DNA of 43,737 bases from Cyanobacteria bacterium UBA2855. Lineage in GTDB: Bacteria > Cyanobacteriota > Vampirovibrionia > Gastranaerophilales > Gastranaerophilaceae. Below, piece by piece: positions 18,701-26,848 of the stretch (position 1 is the first letter of the stretch; every line of letters starts with the position of its first letter). The DNA lies in contig DEFJ01000019.1 of NCBI GenBank assembly GCA_002350725.1, positions 561 through 44,297 of the forward strand. The letters are read 5' to 3'. Below the pieces are notes generated by a model. It was not told where the DNA came from. It worked only from the letters and a program-made list of their open reading frames with translations, and did not search any database. Position numbers and translations under genes: made by a program.

Positions 18701-18947
18701 CAACGGCATGTTTACACCATTCTTCTTTCAATGGACAATTGCAACGAGCTTCAACTTTGTTCTTTTTAAATATAAGGTCAGTATTATAATGGTCTTGGAA
18801 ATTTCCTTTTACTTTACCCATATAAAAATTCTTTTCAGGGTATGTGTCAAAAGTCATATCCTTGACAAATAATTCATAACCTCTGCGCCAACTCCCTGCC
18901 GAGGCTCTGTCTTTTATATACTTGTAATTAAATTCTTCCGCAGCCAT
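15774..18947 (-). CDS. SWIM zinc-finger SNF2-family helicase
   Basis: 1057 residues from ATG 18947 (the TTG just before it is not needed). Near residues 68-88 there is a SWIM zinc finger (RCNCPLKEEWCKH). After about 500 residues of SNF2-associated sequence come the ATPase motifs: DDMGLGKT near residue 620, the DEAH-type box as DESQ, SGTPIENKLEELW, then the second RecA lobe with LLFSQF, SLKAGGTGLNLT and DPWWNPAVEDQATDRAYRIGQ. Such proteins are ATP-driven DNA translocases acting on nucleoprotein or RNA polymerase complexes; the exact bacterial role is unknown. The gene stands alone, divergent from the gene at 19124. Confidence 0.9.
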   Translation of the reverse strand: MAAEEFNYKYIKDRASAGSWRRGYELFVKDMTFDTYPEKNFYMGKVKGNFQDHYNTDLIFKKNKVEARCNCPLKEEWCKHAVAVGLKAVNEHAYEDWLETKFGIEPNFPDENTVLTEEPQGSYIFHFNPKRKANFFSVLVRSRETGKIVRQIENILRALIETQKKDKSFVLNNSQKVELEIFKQLLTISRQDKKAGWYDIPITKFAPMFPLLRMADEVLDEKTKERLKFVDEEWQLVLNVNASQGGTIMLALEWKRPDKDDVYPFEEVRYFSRHLKWGRYKNIIFPTNIAMQSVPQNLLKSSFTDLKDSDGGKFIYEELPKLREVMEVNIDENISKLMLEERPPLNIVTLGIDYDQSLKAELEFEYDGVKVPFTKQADKSPYITVKKPGEDFIYWIKRNYKHEQEAYAMLLACKFVPMQTNNLALEKENAIDFYNYYIKQAGEGWKFVEKDDMNFFKLMESPFKLCAKIDFSEESHDSFEIQLYGQAGEEVIDFDEIYETIQSGEKYARIRSLGFVEFPAQDIYSMMRAFNSFDVYRNDENKFIVKTYRAGLLSELKNLNVELVLSDEFKTFWEQMSTFSPDVGLELPKTSVATFREYQLKGYGWLWFMYKYGLNGILADDMGLGKTLQALTVLQKAREVDGQMPTLVVCPTTVVFNWECEIQKFAPELSCLKLSGTERKSLFKKIPEYDVVITSYALIRRDIDKLKDINFRYIILDESQNIKNAMSQTAQAVKKLQATHKLALSGTPIENKLEELWSVFDFLMPGFLLSAAEFNSRYVNPIMERQDKTVEKRLKLQIFPFILRRMKRDVAKDLPDKVENIAYCELTDEQRDFYLQVLDSTKEELFKSIEQNGLEKSRLSIFSALLRLRQICCHPRLYDRENVKHISSSGKFEKLKVLLEEIISEGHRILLFSQFVNMLDIIKGWLEREGIDYEYLTGKTKDRQAAVERFNSSKIPIFLISLKAGGTGLNLTGADYVIHYDPWWNPAVEDQATDRAYRIGQTKKVFVYRLITKNTVEEKIQRLKTVKRDLVDSVISVDRNIVKSLTMDDIRDIFSVD

Positions 18948-18983
18948 CAATCTCTTTTTGGATTAACACTATCTCTAACACTC

Positions 18984-19032
18984 ACAGGGTATAAACGCCG
19001 TAAATAGATTTTCAGTTATCTATAATCCCTGT
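18984..19032. other. Nested inverted repeats in the leader of the SNF2 gene
   Basis: ACAGGG (18984-18989) pairs with CCCTGT (19027-19032), and inside it ATAGAT (19004-19009) pairs with ATCTAT (19018-19023). This sits in the 177-base divergent region. It could be a structured leader or an operator; nothing more can be said. Confidence 0.25.
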
Positions 19033-19123
19033 TTGTGCTTACAATATAACATGAAACTTTAAAAAATGCAATATATATTTTGTTTTTTGAGCAAAAAATA
19101 TTTTTACGGGCTTTCATATAGAT

Positions 19124-20716
19124 ATGAAAATTAATTTAGATTACAACATTGCAAAAAATATATTTCAGCAAAACAATGTAAAGGAATTAGCCGGACACTC
19201 AAAAACTGTGGTAAATGATGTAGTATCAAGTATTATTTATGGTATAAGATACTTGTATGAGGAATTAAATCCGGAAAATATAATTTCAAATGAAAAAATA
19301 TTGCGAGATTCCGGAGTTTATCAAGTGGGTAAAACTCTGCAAGACGGTATACAATTTGTAGGGGAAGAATATAATTATTTAGTAAAAACTTTATCTAAAA
19401 ATGGTATTTCTTTAGATTTTGTAAACAAATCAAATCAAGATACAATAAAAGGTTTTACTGTTAAAGACGGAAAATTAATTTATTCACCTGCAATTGCAAA
19501 AAATTCGGATGAAGCCGAAGATATGTTAACAGAAATTCTTGAACAGGTTGAATATGATGTGCTTAAACTAAGAAATAATGCCAAGCATCCTGTACCAAGA
19601 CCTTATATCCCAAAACAAAGCGTAAGCGAAAAAATTGCAGAGCTTAACAGAACTCTTAAATATTCAACCCCGTCTGTTGCCATTAAAAATTTTGCAGTTA
19701 TTAAAAATGAAGATTTAGATGTAGCAGAAACAATAATAGATAAATTTATCAATATCTGTAAACTGTATAGAGAAATTCCAAACGATGCATCGAGATTTAA
19801 TGTAAGGTCTTATTACCCAAATTATGTAAACTGTACGTCAGGGGATAGAGCTATGACATTTGATGGTATAGGACCTATGGGAGAAAGAATGACCGTAAAA
19901 TATTCACAGCATCGTAATAAGAATTATTTGTTAATTTCACTTGAAAATCTTGCAGGCAAAGATGAAAATATAACCTTTGTTGTAAATGAAAACGGTTCGG
20001 TACAAAGAAATTTGCCATATAGATATACGGTTACAGGTACGGTTAAAAAACGTGTTAATGCAATACCGGATTACTACACTCAGGAAGAATTGGATAACTC
20101 AAAATTTTCTCAATGTCTTATTCTTATGTGTCAAGAATTGGAAAAATTCGAAGCGCATACTCAGGGATGGCTTGATAAACAAGCAAGATTAAAAGAAAAA
20201 TTTTCTAAGGGTAATGAAGGTTCTTTGGAAACTATATTGCCGATTATAAACAGAATTGCAAAAAAAATGAAAAAGTATAAAGTCGATGTCCAAACAAAGC
20301 TTCCAAAGGCTGTAAATATAAATGATTTTAGAAAATCTAACGGTATAAGTAATGAAATGTCTACGACTGCGGTAAGATTTGAAAATATTACTCCGGAAGG
20401 AAATGATTTAAGATTAAGTTTTCCAAAAGCTATGGGCAAAACTGCGACTCAAATTTTAGTCATGAATGATGATATTGTAAAAGATTCATTCTATATAATT
20501 GATGAAAAGCTTTTAAAATTTGTTGTGAAAAGCATATCTGATAAATTTACGCATGCTAACAGACAAATGTACTTCCATTCAGATGAGTATATCAAAAATT
20601 CAAGGCTGGAAGAATATTTAAAATTATTAGACAAAGCTTTTACAAAGGTAAACAGGGAGATTGATACTCTCAGTGCAACCAGAAGAAAAAGTCCGACAAG
20701 AAAACCAAAAGATTAG
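19124..20716 (+). CDS. Hypothetical protein, 530 aa
   Basis: A soluble, Lys/Asn-rich protein with no signal peptide, no membrane segment and no motif I recognise. The C-terminal half is helical and charged, ending in a basic tail (SATRRKSPTRKPKD). The ATG has no clear Shine-Dalgarno sequence; bases just before it are TTTCATATAGAT. It is divergent from the SNF2 helicase and ends 1 base from the convergent end of the acetolactate synthase gene. Codon use matches its neighbours. Function unknown. Confidence 0.6.
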   Translation: MKINLDYNIAKNIFQQNNVKELAGHSKTVVNDVVSSIIYGIRYLYEELNPENIISNEKILRDSGVYQVGKTLQDGIQFVGEEYNYLVKTLSKNGISLDFVNKSNQDTIKGFTVKDGKLIYSPAIAKNSDEAEDMLTEILEQVEYDVLKLRNNAKHPVPRPYIPKQSVSEKIAELNRTLKYSTPSVAIKNFAVIKNEDLDVAETIIDKFINICKLYREIPNDASRFNVRSYYPNYVNCTSGDRAMTFDGIGPMGERMTVKYSQHRNKNYLLISLENLAGKDENITFVVNENGSVQRNLPYRYTVTGTVKKRVNAIPDYYTQEELDNSKFSQCLILMCQELEKFEAHTQGWLDKQARLKEKFSKGNEGSLETILPIINRIAKKMKKYKVDVQTKLPKAVNINDFRKSNGISNEMSTTAVRFENITPEGNDLRLSFPKAMGKTATQILVMNDDIVKDSFYIIDEKLLKFVVKSISDKFTHANRQMYFHSDEYIKNSRLEEYLKLLDKAFTKVNREIDTLSATRRKSPTRKPKD

Positions 20717-20717
20717 T

Positions 20718-22364
20718 TTATACAACTTCAAACGGTTCAATTACAAAATCAATTATGTATGGTTCATTTACTGAAAATGCATTTTTTAAAGCTTTTTGAA
20801 TATCATTTTTATTATTAATTCTTTCGGCTTTTATTCCATACGCTTGTGCCAATTTAATGTAATCGGGATTAGAAATTTTTGTTTGAGAATATCTTTTTTC
20901 ATAACCGCCTTGTTGGAGTTGTCTAACCATCCCTAAGTAACCGTTATTCATGATAAAAATTTTGACCGGAATGTTATAATCAACACAAGTTGCAAGCTCT
21001 TGTTCATTCATTTGAAAAGAACCATCTCCTGCAATACAAATCACAGGGCTTTTCCCTTGTGCAATACTTGCTCCTATTGCAGCCGGAAACCCAAATCCCA
21101 TAGTGCCGGAGCCGCCGGAGGTCAAAAATTTATCTGAGGTTGCAAATTTGTAATTTTGAACGGTTAACATCTGATGTTGTCCGACTTCCGTTGATATTAC
21201 ATAATGTTTGTCTTTTGCAAAATTATATATTTCACGTATAACTTCAAATCCTTGAAGATTTTCTGATATCGGAGTGTTTACTTTGTTGAAAGATTTGTAT
21301 TTTTGAGCGTAATCTAACCATTTTTCATGTTGAGATTTATAGTTACTAGTTGAAAGAATTCGATTGACGGAGCTTAAAAATTCTTCTATATCTCCTACAA
21401 TATACTTATATGCAGGGATGACGCGAGATATTTCTTTTGGGTTTATATCTATCTGAATAAATTTTCTTGTTAATTCCCCGTTTTTAAAGCAGCCTGTAAT
21501 TCTGTCATTATATCTTGCACCCAAAGAAATAATTAAATCCGAGTTTTTTACTACGCAATTTGCAGCAGCATTTCCAAATAATCCTATCATTCCAAAGTAA
21601 TTTTTATCTTCTTGAGGATAACTGCACAGTCCCATCATTGTTGAAACTATCGGAATATTTAATGTTTTTACAAAAGAGAATAATTCCTTATAAGCCTTGG
21701 AATGTTGAACCCCTCCGCCTGCAACAACAATAGGAGCTTCGGAATTTTCAATTTCCGCGATTATATCTTGTATATTATCTCCAATCAAAACTGAACTTTT
21801 CTCAGTTATTTGTGCAATACCTTTATAAATGCATTCTTCATTAAAAATATTTTGGGATAAATCTACAACTACCGGTCCTTTTTTCCCTTCAATAGCGCAA
21901 TTATATGCTTTAATAAGTGTTTCTTCCAGTTCGTCGACATTAAGGACTTGAAATCCGGCTTTAGAACAAGATTTTGTAATCTCTACAATATTAATTTCTT
22001 GAAAAGCATCGGTTCCGATTTTGTGCTTTGCAACCTGTCCTGTTAAAACCAAAACAGGATAGCCGTCCATATATGCGTTTGAAATAGCGGAAACGGTGTT
22101 TGCGGCTCCCGGTCCTGAAGTTACAATAACAACACCGCATTTGCCCGTAACTCTTGCATAGCCTTCAGCTGCGTGTACGGCAGCTTGTTCATGTCTTACA
22201 AGGTAGTGTTTAATTCCGTTATCGTTGTATAAAGCATCATAAAGTCCCAATACAACTCCGCCCGGGTAGCCGAAGATACATTTTGTATCCAGTGCTTTTA
22301 GGGTTTCTGTTATTATTTGTGCCCCATTTAAGGTTTTATTTTTTATTACGTTTAGAACTGTCAT
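20718..22364 (-). CDS. ilvB: Acetolactate synthase large subunit
   Basis: 548 residues, the usual size. It condenses pyruvate with pyruvate or 2-ketobutyrate in branched-chain amino acid synthesis. Seen are the catalytic Glu59 (RHEQAAVHAAEGYAR), PGAANTVSAISNAYMD, TGQV, AFQEINIVEIT, and the thiamine diphosphate motif from GDG (446-448) to NN (473-474). The Trp that gives 2-ketobutyrate preference in many enzymes (MVRQW) is Leu483 here (GMVRQLQ), so isoleucine precursor selectivity may be weak. No small subunit gene is adjacent. It follows the M16 peptidase gene by 9 bases and is probably co-transcribed. A catabolic or related ThDP enzyme is the alternative, but the AFQE and MVRQ motifs favour IlvB. 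Confidence 0.88.
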   Translation of the reverse strand: MTVLNVIKNKTLNGAQIITETLKALDTKCIFGYPGGVVLGLYDALYNDNGIKHYLVRHEQAAVHAAEGYARVTGKCGVVIVTSGPGAANTVSAISNAYMDGYPVLVLTGQVAKHKIGTDAFQEINIVEITKSCSKAGFQVLNVDELEETLIKAYNCAIEGKKGPVVVDLSQNIFNEECIYKGIAQITEKSSVLIGDNIQDIIAEIENSEAPIVVAGGGVQHSKAYKELFSFVKTLNIPIVSTMMGLCSYPQEDKNYFGMIGLFGNAAANCVVKNSDLIISLGARYNDRITGCFKNGELTRKFIQIDINPKEISRVIPAYKYIVGDIEEFLSSVNRILSTSNYKSQHEKWLDYAQKYKSFNKVNTPISENLQGFEVIREIYNFAKDKHYVISTEVGQHQMLTVQNYKFATSDKFLTSGGSGTMGFGFPAAIGASIAQGKSPVICIAGDGSFQMNEQELATCVDYNIPVKIFIMNNGYLGMVRQLQQGGYEKRYSQTKISNPDYIKLAQAYGIKAERINNKNDIQKALKNAFSVNEPYIIDFVIEPFEVV

Positions 22365-22373
22365 TTTTTATTA

Positions 22374-23705
22374 TTAATTTCCTTCCGGTACAAGAATTGA
22401 TAATACTGAATTATTTATATTCAAATATTTTTCAATTGTACTTTTTAAATCTTCAATTGTTATGCCGTCAAGATCTTTTAAATAATCTTCTATGAGTCTT
22501 AAATCTTCGCATACTGTCATATAATAGCCGATTGTTTCTCCGATTTCAGAAACGGTTTCTGCGGAATATGCAAATCTTGATTTAATTTTCTTTTTAGCTT
22601 TCAGCATTTCATGCTCTGTAATCGGATTAGAAATTAAGTTAGCTAATTCTTTTTCTACAAGTTCAATAGCCGTATCTTTTTTATCAGGTTTGCAATTTGC
22701 TTGAACAAAGAAATTATTGCCATCTTTGAATTGATAATGTTCTGAATTTATCATATTAAAAATCGGCTCTGGTTGTTTTTCTATTAAATTCTGATAAAGT
22801 CTTGAGCTTGTTCCATCACCCAAGATTATACTGATTATATCCAAACAAATTGTGCCTTTAATATCTTTTGCTAAAGGTCCGAGCCACCCATACATAAAGT
22901 ATGTTGTGTTTACGTGTGCGGAATTTTCAATAACCTTTTTTTCTTGAACAGGTTTATCAATTTCATTTATTCTTTTAGGAGCATTTTTTCTGCCTTTAAA
23001 ATCAAATTCTTTTTCAACCTTTTTTAATATTTCTTCTTTATCAAATTCTCCAACAATAATTGTTGTCATATTTTCAGGAGAATAATAAGTTTGATAATAG
23101 TTCATAATATCATCACGGGTAACTTGTGAAATAATTTCAGGTGTCCCGATTACATCACGTTTATACGGATGTTTTGTATACATATTGTAATTGCAAGCAT
23201 TGTAGATTTTTGTCCAATTTTGGTCTTTTCTCATTCTGATTTCTTCAATTACGACATGACGTTCTCTTTTATCTGTTACGTTTGTGTCATTTAAATCAAA
23301 CGGAGCGCCGATTTCTTCATCCGGTAATATTGGATCAAGCATCATATCTGCGTGTAATTCGATTGCAAGTTTGAGGTCTTTACAGTCAGTGCCTTTGGGT
23401 AGGGTAACATAATAAAACGTATAATCTTTCCAAGTCGCAGCGTTTACTATAGCTCCTTTTGCTTCAAGCATCCTGTCAAACTCTCCGGCTTTATGTTTAT
23501 GTGTTCCTTTAAACATAAGATGTTCGAGGAAGTGTGAAATCCCGTTAATTCTGTCATCTTCGTTAATAGAACCTGTTTTAACCCAGGTGCTTACATTGGA
23601 CATATCACCTTCTTTGTGTGCCAATACAATCTTATGACCGTTTTCTCGCTCATATATTTCTACTTCTTCTGTTAGAAACGGATATTTCACTGTAGTTTTT
23701 TTCAT
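22374..23705 (-). CDS. M16 family zinc metallopeptidase
   Basis: 443 residues from the ATG of MKKTTVKY, chosen for AAAGAGG 9 bases upstream; an in-frame start 14 codons earlier lacks one. The inverted zinc motif HxxEH is present (HFLEH, residues 58-62), with the third ligand region in the family's VxEEIRMRKD about 75-90 residues on. The C-terminal half matches the inactive M16_C-type domain (YYSPENMTTIIVGEF). Family members degrade peptides or process precursors (PqqL/YmxG/mitochondrial processing peptidase types). No signal peptide, so cytoplasmic. Between the HxxEH and the distal Glu there is an extra acidic loop (GAPFDLNDTNVTDK). Upstream of ilvB in an apparent operon. Confidence 0.88.
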   Translation of the reverse strand: MKKTTVKYPFLTEEVEIYERENGHKIVLAHKEGDMSNVSTWVKTGSINEDDRINGISHFLEHLMFKGTHKHKAGEFDRMLEAKGAIVNAATWKDYTFYYVTLPKGTDCKDLKLAIELHADMMLDPILPDEEIGAPFDLNDTNVTDKRERHVVIEEIRMRKDQNWTKIYNACNYNMYTKHPYKRDVIGTPEIISQVTRDDIMNYYQTYYSPENMTTIIVGEFDKEEILKKVEKEFDFKGRKNAPKRINEIDKPVQEKKVIENSAHVNTTYFMYGWLGPLAKDIKGTICLDIISIILGDGTSSRLYQNLIEKQPEPIFNMINSEHYQFKDGNNFFVQANCKPDKKDTAIELVEKELANLISNPITEHEMLKAKKKIKSRFAYSAETVSEIGETIGYYMTVCEDLRLIEDYLKDLDGITIEDLKSTIEKYLNINNSVLSILVPEGN

Positions 23706-23735
23706 TTGTATAACCTCTTTCAACATTACTCGATT

Positions 23736-23741
23736 ATTATA
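23736..23741 (-). promoter_or_regulatory. -10 box upstream of the M16 peptidase gene
   Basis: TATAAT on the minus strand, 31 bases before the M16 ATG, in the 71-base gap behind the 23777 gene. No convincing -35 box. Confidence 0.35.
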
Positions 23742-23776
23742 CAACAAAATAAATCAAAAATTTCAGTATTCTTTGT

Positions 23777-24082
23777 TTATAATAAACCGTTCTCAAGATC
23801 TGCTAATTCGGCAGCTTTTTGTTGTTCAAGACGTTTTTTCATTATCCAAAACAAAGTATTGTCTATATCTCCGTTGTCAGCTCTATCGTATAGATTTTTA
23901 AATTTTGTGTAATATCTGTTTTTTATTTCTTCTCTTTTCAGTTCTCGATAAATGAGGCTGCTATTGTCCGACTTTCTATATCTGTAATCGTCAGGGATAT
24001 CTGATTCTCCAAAAGATGTATAATTTGATTTTCTAATTATACTTGTACTTGCAAATTTATTTGTATTAAATGCTACCTTCAT
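23777..24082 (-). CDS. Small hypothetical protein
   Basis: 101 residues. The N-terminus has the NYTSFGES motif at about residues 20-27, like other x-F-x N-termini here. The rest is charged and helical (ELKREEIKNRYYTKFKNLYDRA, about residues 47-70, and KKRLEQQKAAELADLE near the end), probably a short coiled coil. GGAG lies 9 bases before the ATG. It follows the 24095 gene by 12 bases, so the two are likely co-transcribed. No family recognised. Confidence 0.6.
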   Translation of the reverse strand: MKVAFNTNKFASTSIIRKSNYTSFGESDIPDDYRYRKSDNSSLIYRELKREEIKNRYYTKFKNLYDRADNGDIDNTLFWIMKKRLEQQKAAELADLENGLL

Positions 24083-24094
24083 TAATTTTCTCCA

Positions 24095-25687
24095 TTATGC
24101 TTCAGGCTTTTGAGCGGCTTGTTGTTTTCTGTATTCTTCTGTTCCCGGGAAGGCATTAGAACCTGTAATGTGTTTTGTAATCCAGTATTGCATTTTTGGA
24201 ATTAATGTTGACAAGAACAGCGCTGATACTGCAAATCCTGCGCCCCAGTTAAGTACGTTGTACTTAAAGTTGCTCTTAACAGCTTTTTCAATGACTTCTT
24301 CCGTAATTTCTTTCTTAGCTTTGGCTGCTTTTTCTGTTATTTGTTTTACAAAGTATGATACATCATCATTTACGCTTTCAACCGACTCACTTGATATGAA
24401 TTTATATGGATCTAAGAAGTTTGCAACGCTTGTTTTCTTATTTTTACCGAATTCAATTTCGTATAAATTCTTGAGATATTCAGGGTTGTTCAAATAACCG
24501 CCTTTGAATACTCTTTCTGCTTGTTCAACGGTAATCCTTTCATTACCTTCTACTGCAGGTTGAAGTTTTGCCATAGCTTGAGCAATTTCTTTATATTCAT
24601 CGACCTTAGCTTTATCCGGAGCTAATGTTTCAACGTGTTTCAAGAATTCATCTATATTCATAAATCCATTTTTGAATTCATTTTCTTTAAACGCATCAGG
24701 CAGTTTGAAGTCTTTATTTACGCCAAACATTTCTTGAGCAAATCTTTCTGCGGTAATGCTTCCGCCGTTTTCTTTTATGATTTGTTTCATAAGGTCAGAT
24801 GTGTAATCTGCATTCATAGAATCTATTCTTGTGCTTCTGCCGTTTTGTTCAAGCTTGTTCAAGCCTGCATTGATTAAAGGCATATTAAACATATAGAAGA
24901 ATATAGAAGATAAATCTCTAAATAGAATTTCGCGGCGTTCGTCATTATTTCTTGCACTTATTGTACGTCCGGTGGCTGTACCAACGTCAGTTGAAAGAAG
25001 CTGCCATGTTGTATTGTGTTCCAGATTGTATGCCAAAGACATCATATTAAATGCCCCGCCAAATGGTACATCTTTCTTATCAGCTTTAGATTTATTCAGA
25101 AACTGTTCCATACTTTCTTGTGGCATGTTAATTTCAACAGGTTGCTGTGGTATAGTTACCGGATTATTTTCTTGTGCGGTAACATTTTTGTTATCATTCC
25201 TGTGATAGTAACGGGTAATGCTTTGGTTAATTTTTGGAACAACAAAGCCTATCATTACGTTTGCCATCAATATGCTGGCAATAAGTTTTGTTGCTTTAAA
25301 TCTGGCAAGCTGTTTGTCGGTAAATTTCTTTGTTGCATCTTTTGTGCTTGTTTCGGCATTTATAAAGTTTGCAATAGGATTTCTTGCTTTGTCTTCACCT
25401 ACGTCAAATTTTGCAGTGCGCATATTTAAAAGCTTTTTACCGATTTTGTCATTTATCGCATTAAAGGCTTTAACCCCGCCTAACCAAAATACTGCACCTG
25501 TAAACTCTTCGGTTATACGTTCTCTGCCTTCGTCAAAACCTCCGCGTTTGTATGCTTGATATGTTCTGCCGGCTTCTACAAATGCCTCTAACGCAATAAA
25601 ACGTGCCAAGCCTCCGCTTGCCATGCTTTTCATAAACTTGTGACTGGTTTTAGGGGTATATAAATTTGCGGGTGTTATTTTTACCAT
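24095..25687 (-). CDS. Hypothetical membrane-anchored protein
   Basis: 530 residues from MVKITPANLY; the longer reading (ATG 25717) adds 10 codons and has no better ribosome site. Hydrophobic segments are seen at about residues 62-80 (FTGAVFWLGGVKAF), 135-155 (LIASILMANVMIGFVV) and near the C-terminus (GAGFAVSALFLSTLIP). Between the last two lies a ~300-residue soluble, helical region. The N-terminus KITPANLYTPKTSHKF is the lineage-type N-terminal style seen in neighbours. Paired with the small gene at 23777. Function unknown. Confidence 0.65.
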   Translation of the reverse strand: MVKITPANLYTPKTSHKFMKSMASGGLARFIALEAFVEAGRTYQAYKRGGFDEGRERITEEFTGAVFWLGGVKAFNAINDKIGKKLLNMRTAKFDVGEDKARNPIANFINAETSTKDATKKFTDKQLARFKATKLIASILMANVMIGFVVPKINQSITRYYHRNDNKNVTAQENNPVTIPQQPVEINMPQESMEQFLNKSKADKKDVPFGGAFNMMSLAYNLEHNTTWQLLSTDVGTATGRTISARNNDERREILFRDLSSIFFYMFNMPLINAGLNKLEQNGRSTRIDSMNADYTSDLMKQIIKENGGSITAERFAQEMFGVNKDFKLPDAFKENEFKNGFMNIDEFLKHVETLAPDKAKVDEYKEIAQAMAKLQPAVEGNERITVEQAERVFKGGYLNNPEYLKNLYEIEFGKNKKTSVANFLDPYKFISSESVESVNDDVSYFVKQITEKAAKAKKEITEEVIEKAVKSNFKYNVLNWGAGFAVSALFLSTLIPKMQYWITKHITGSNAFPGTEEYRKQQAAQKPEA

Positions 25688-26066
25688 AATGAACTTTTCT
25701 ACACTTGTTATGTCCATGTAAACACAATCAATATTTATTTTTGCGTAAATACGTATATTTTTTAAAAAAATGTTACAAAAATATTGAAAAAGGTAAAATT
25801 TTCAATTGTAAAGTTTGTATGTAAAAAAATATCATATAAAACAATCCCCCGAAAACCTTACAAGTACAGGTTTTTAAAAATTTTCATCAAAAAAAATTGA
25901 ATTTTTTAGAAACAAAAAACCCTGTTAATCCTTATGTAGAAAGCGTTTGCCATGATACAATAAATCTTTACACTATGATTTGTTAAGATTATAGATTTTT
26001 GGGTTTACAAATGCGGAAACAACATAAATAATAAGAATATAAATAAGAAAAGCTTTTTGAATTTAT

Positions 26067-26093
26067 AGGAATTTTATCAAAAAATTCCTTTTC
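26067..26093 (+). terminator. Hairpin with short T-run
   Basis: A perfect 9-bp stem AGGAATTTT/AAAATTCCT with loop ATCAA, followed by TTTTC. No plus-strand gene is directly upstream, so it may act as an insulator before the island. Confidence 0.4.
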
Positions 26094-26111
26094 TATAAAA
26101 TTGATAGACTA

Positions 26112-26134
26112 ACTATGGCTTTTATAGCCATAGT
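26112..26134 (+). repeat. TAGCC-type palindrome 1
   Basis: Perfect 9-bp stem ACTATGGCT/AGCCATAGT with loop TTTAT. Palindromes of similar arm sequence lie at 28016-28039 and 28777-28810. Confidence 0.5.
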
Positions 26135-26158
26135 CCGCAGGGTGCCGTGTTAACGCAC
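26132..26158. repeat. REP-like palindromic repeat, AGTCCGCAG type
   Basis: AGTCCGCAG (26132-26140) followed by GTGC...GCAC (26142-26145 with 26155-26158) around a GTTAAC core. Same family as 11987 and 28521. It lies 28 bases before the ATG of the broken gene. Confidence 0.55.
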
Positions 26159-26186
26159 AAAAATAATTAGTTACAGGAGAAAAATT

Positions 26187-26848
26187 ATGACAGAAAACTT
26201 TAATACAGAAGAAACAAAAGAAATCTTATTCCCTGATGAAGAAACTCTGAACCGCCCGAAAAGTATGTGGTTCAGTGACAAATTGCGCAACGAATTTGCA
26301 TACAACGATATGATAAAAAAATCAAAATTTGCACCGGAATTGGCAGAAATAGCAAACGAACACAAGATTTATACAGAACTTGCGGAATTTATTCGGGAAC
26401 ACATAAAAACCGTCGGACAAGAGCAGGCAGTAAAAGATTTTCAATGCGGATTGAATTTGTTAACGGGATACAAAAAAGAAACTGTACTAGAAGAACAAAT
26501 TCGGCTTGAAGAGGACTCAGATTGTCTTGGATTATTGGCGGTTCAAAATTTTGCTCTTCACTTTTTAAATTGCTTAGCAATTTAAATCGTTCCGTAAAAT
26601 TTTTCACAGGGACGTGCTGGGTTCGTGCTGCGCACTCACACGGCGCACTTGCCAAAATCCGCTTTGGTGAAAAGACTTATGCAATGTTACAGTCAGCATT
26701 GGAATATTATCCGTTAGAGGTGATAAAAAAATATATCCAAATGGGAGCATCTAATAATGCAGTATGGGAAACAAAGGATGATAGCCAAATTGATACAAAT
26801 GAATTTGTAGATGAGGTAGCAGAAAACTTAACTGAGGAGGAAAAATAA
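26187..26848 (+). pseudogene. Hypothetical gene interrupted by a palindromic insertion, upstream of the MuF-type gene
   Basis: The first part (MTENFNTEETKEILFPD..., 132 codons) begins with a good CAGGAGA site and stops at 26585. The sequence resumes in another frame as AKIRFGEKTYAMLQSAL... and ends in TEEEK with a TAA that overlaps the next ATG by one base. Between them lie about 130 bases that do not look like the flanking coding sequence. They contain a perfect hairpin TTTAAATTGC/GCAATTTAAA (26564-26586) and a second one, GTGC-TGC-GCAC (26625-26635). The simplest reading is one helical protein gene split by a repeat. Two separate genes are possible, with the second using a TTG at 26522. Function unknown; position suggests a partner of the MuF-type protein. 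Confidence 0.5.
26564..26635. repeat. Palindromic element inside a coding sequence
   Basis: A 10-bp perfect stem with a TTA loop and, 40 bases on, a GTGC/GCAC hairpin. Its GC-rich 3' part (about 26610-26655) stands out from the AT-rich coding sequence around it. The hairpin itself supplies the stop codon that ends the first fragment. Confidence 0.45.

Larger units (their letters stand above)
25718..26186. other. AT-rich intergenic region with stacked hairpins
   Basis: No gene is seen in this ~470-base gap. It is very AT-rich. Hairpins are AAAACCT/AGGTTTT (25852-25874, then T), AGGAATTTT/AAAATTCCT (26067-26089, followed by TTTTC), ACTATGGCT/AGCCATAGT (26112-26134) and the REP-like repeat at 26132-26158. 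The last three lie close together just before the broken gene at 26187. Confidence 0.5.

Noticed and set aside
26522..26848. Independent gene from TTG 26522
   Set aside because: Its first ~45 codons lie in the palindromic insertion and no ribosome site is present; better read as the 3' part of the broken gene, though not excluded.
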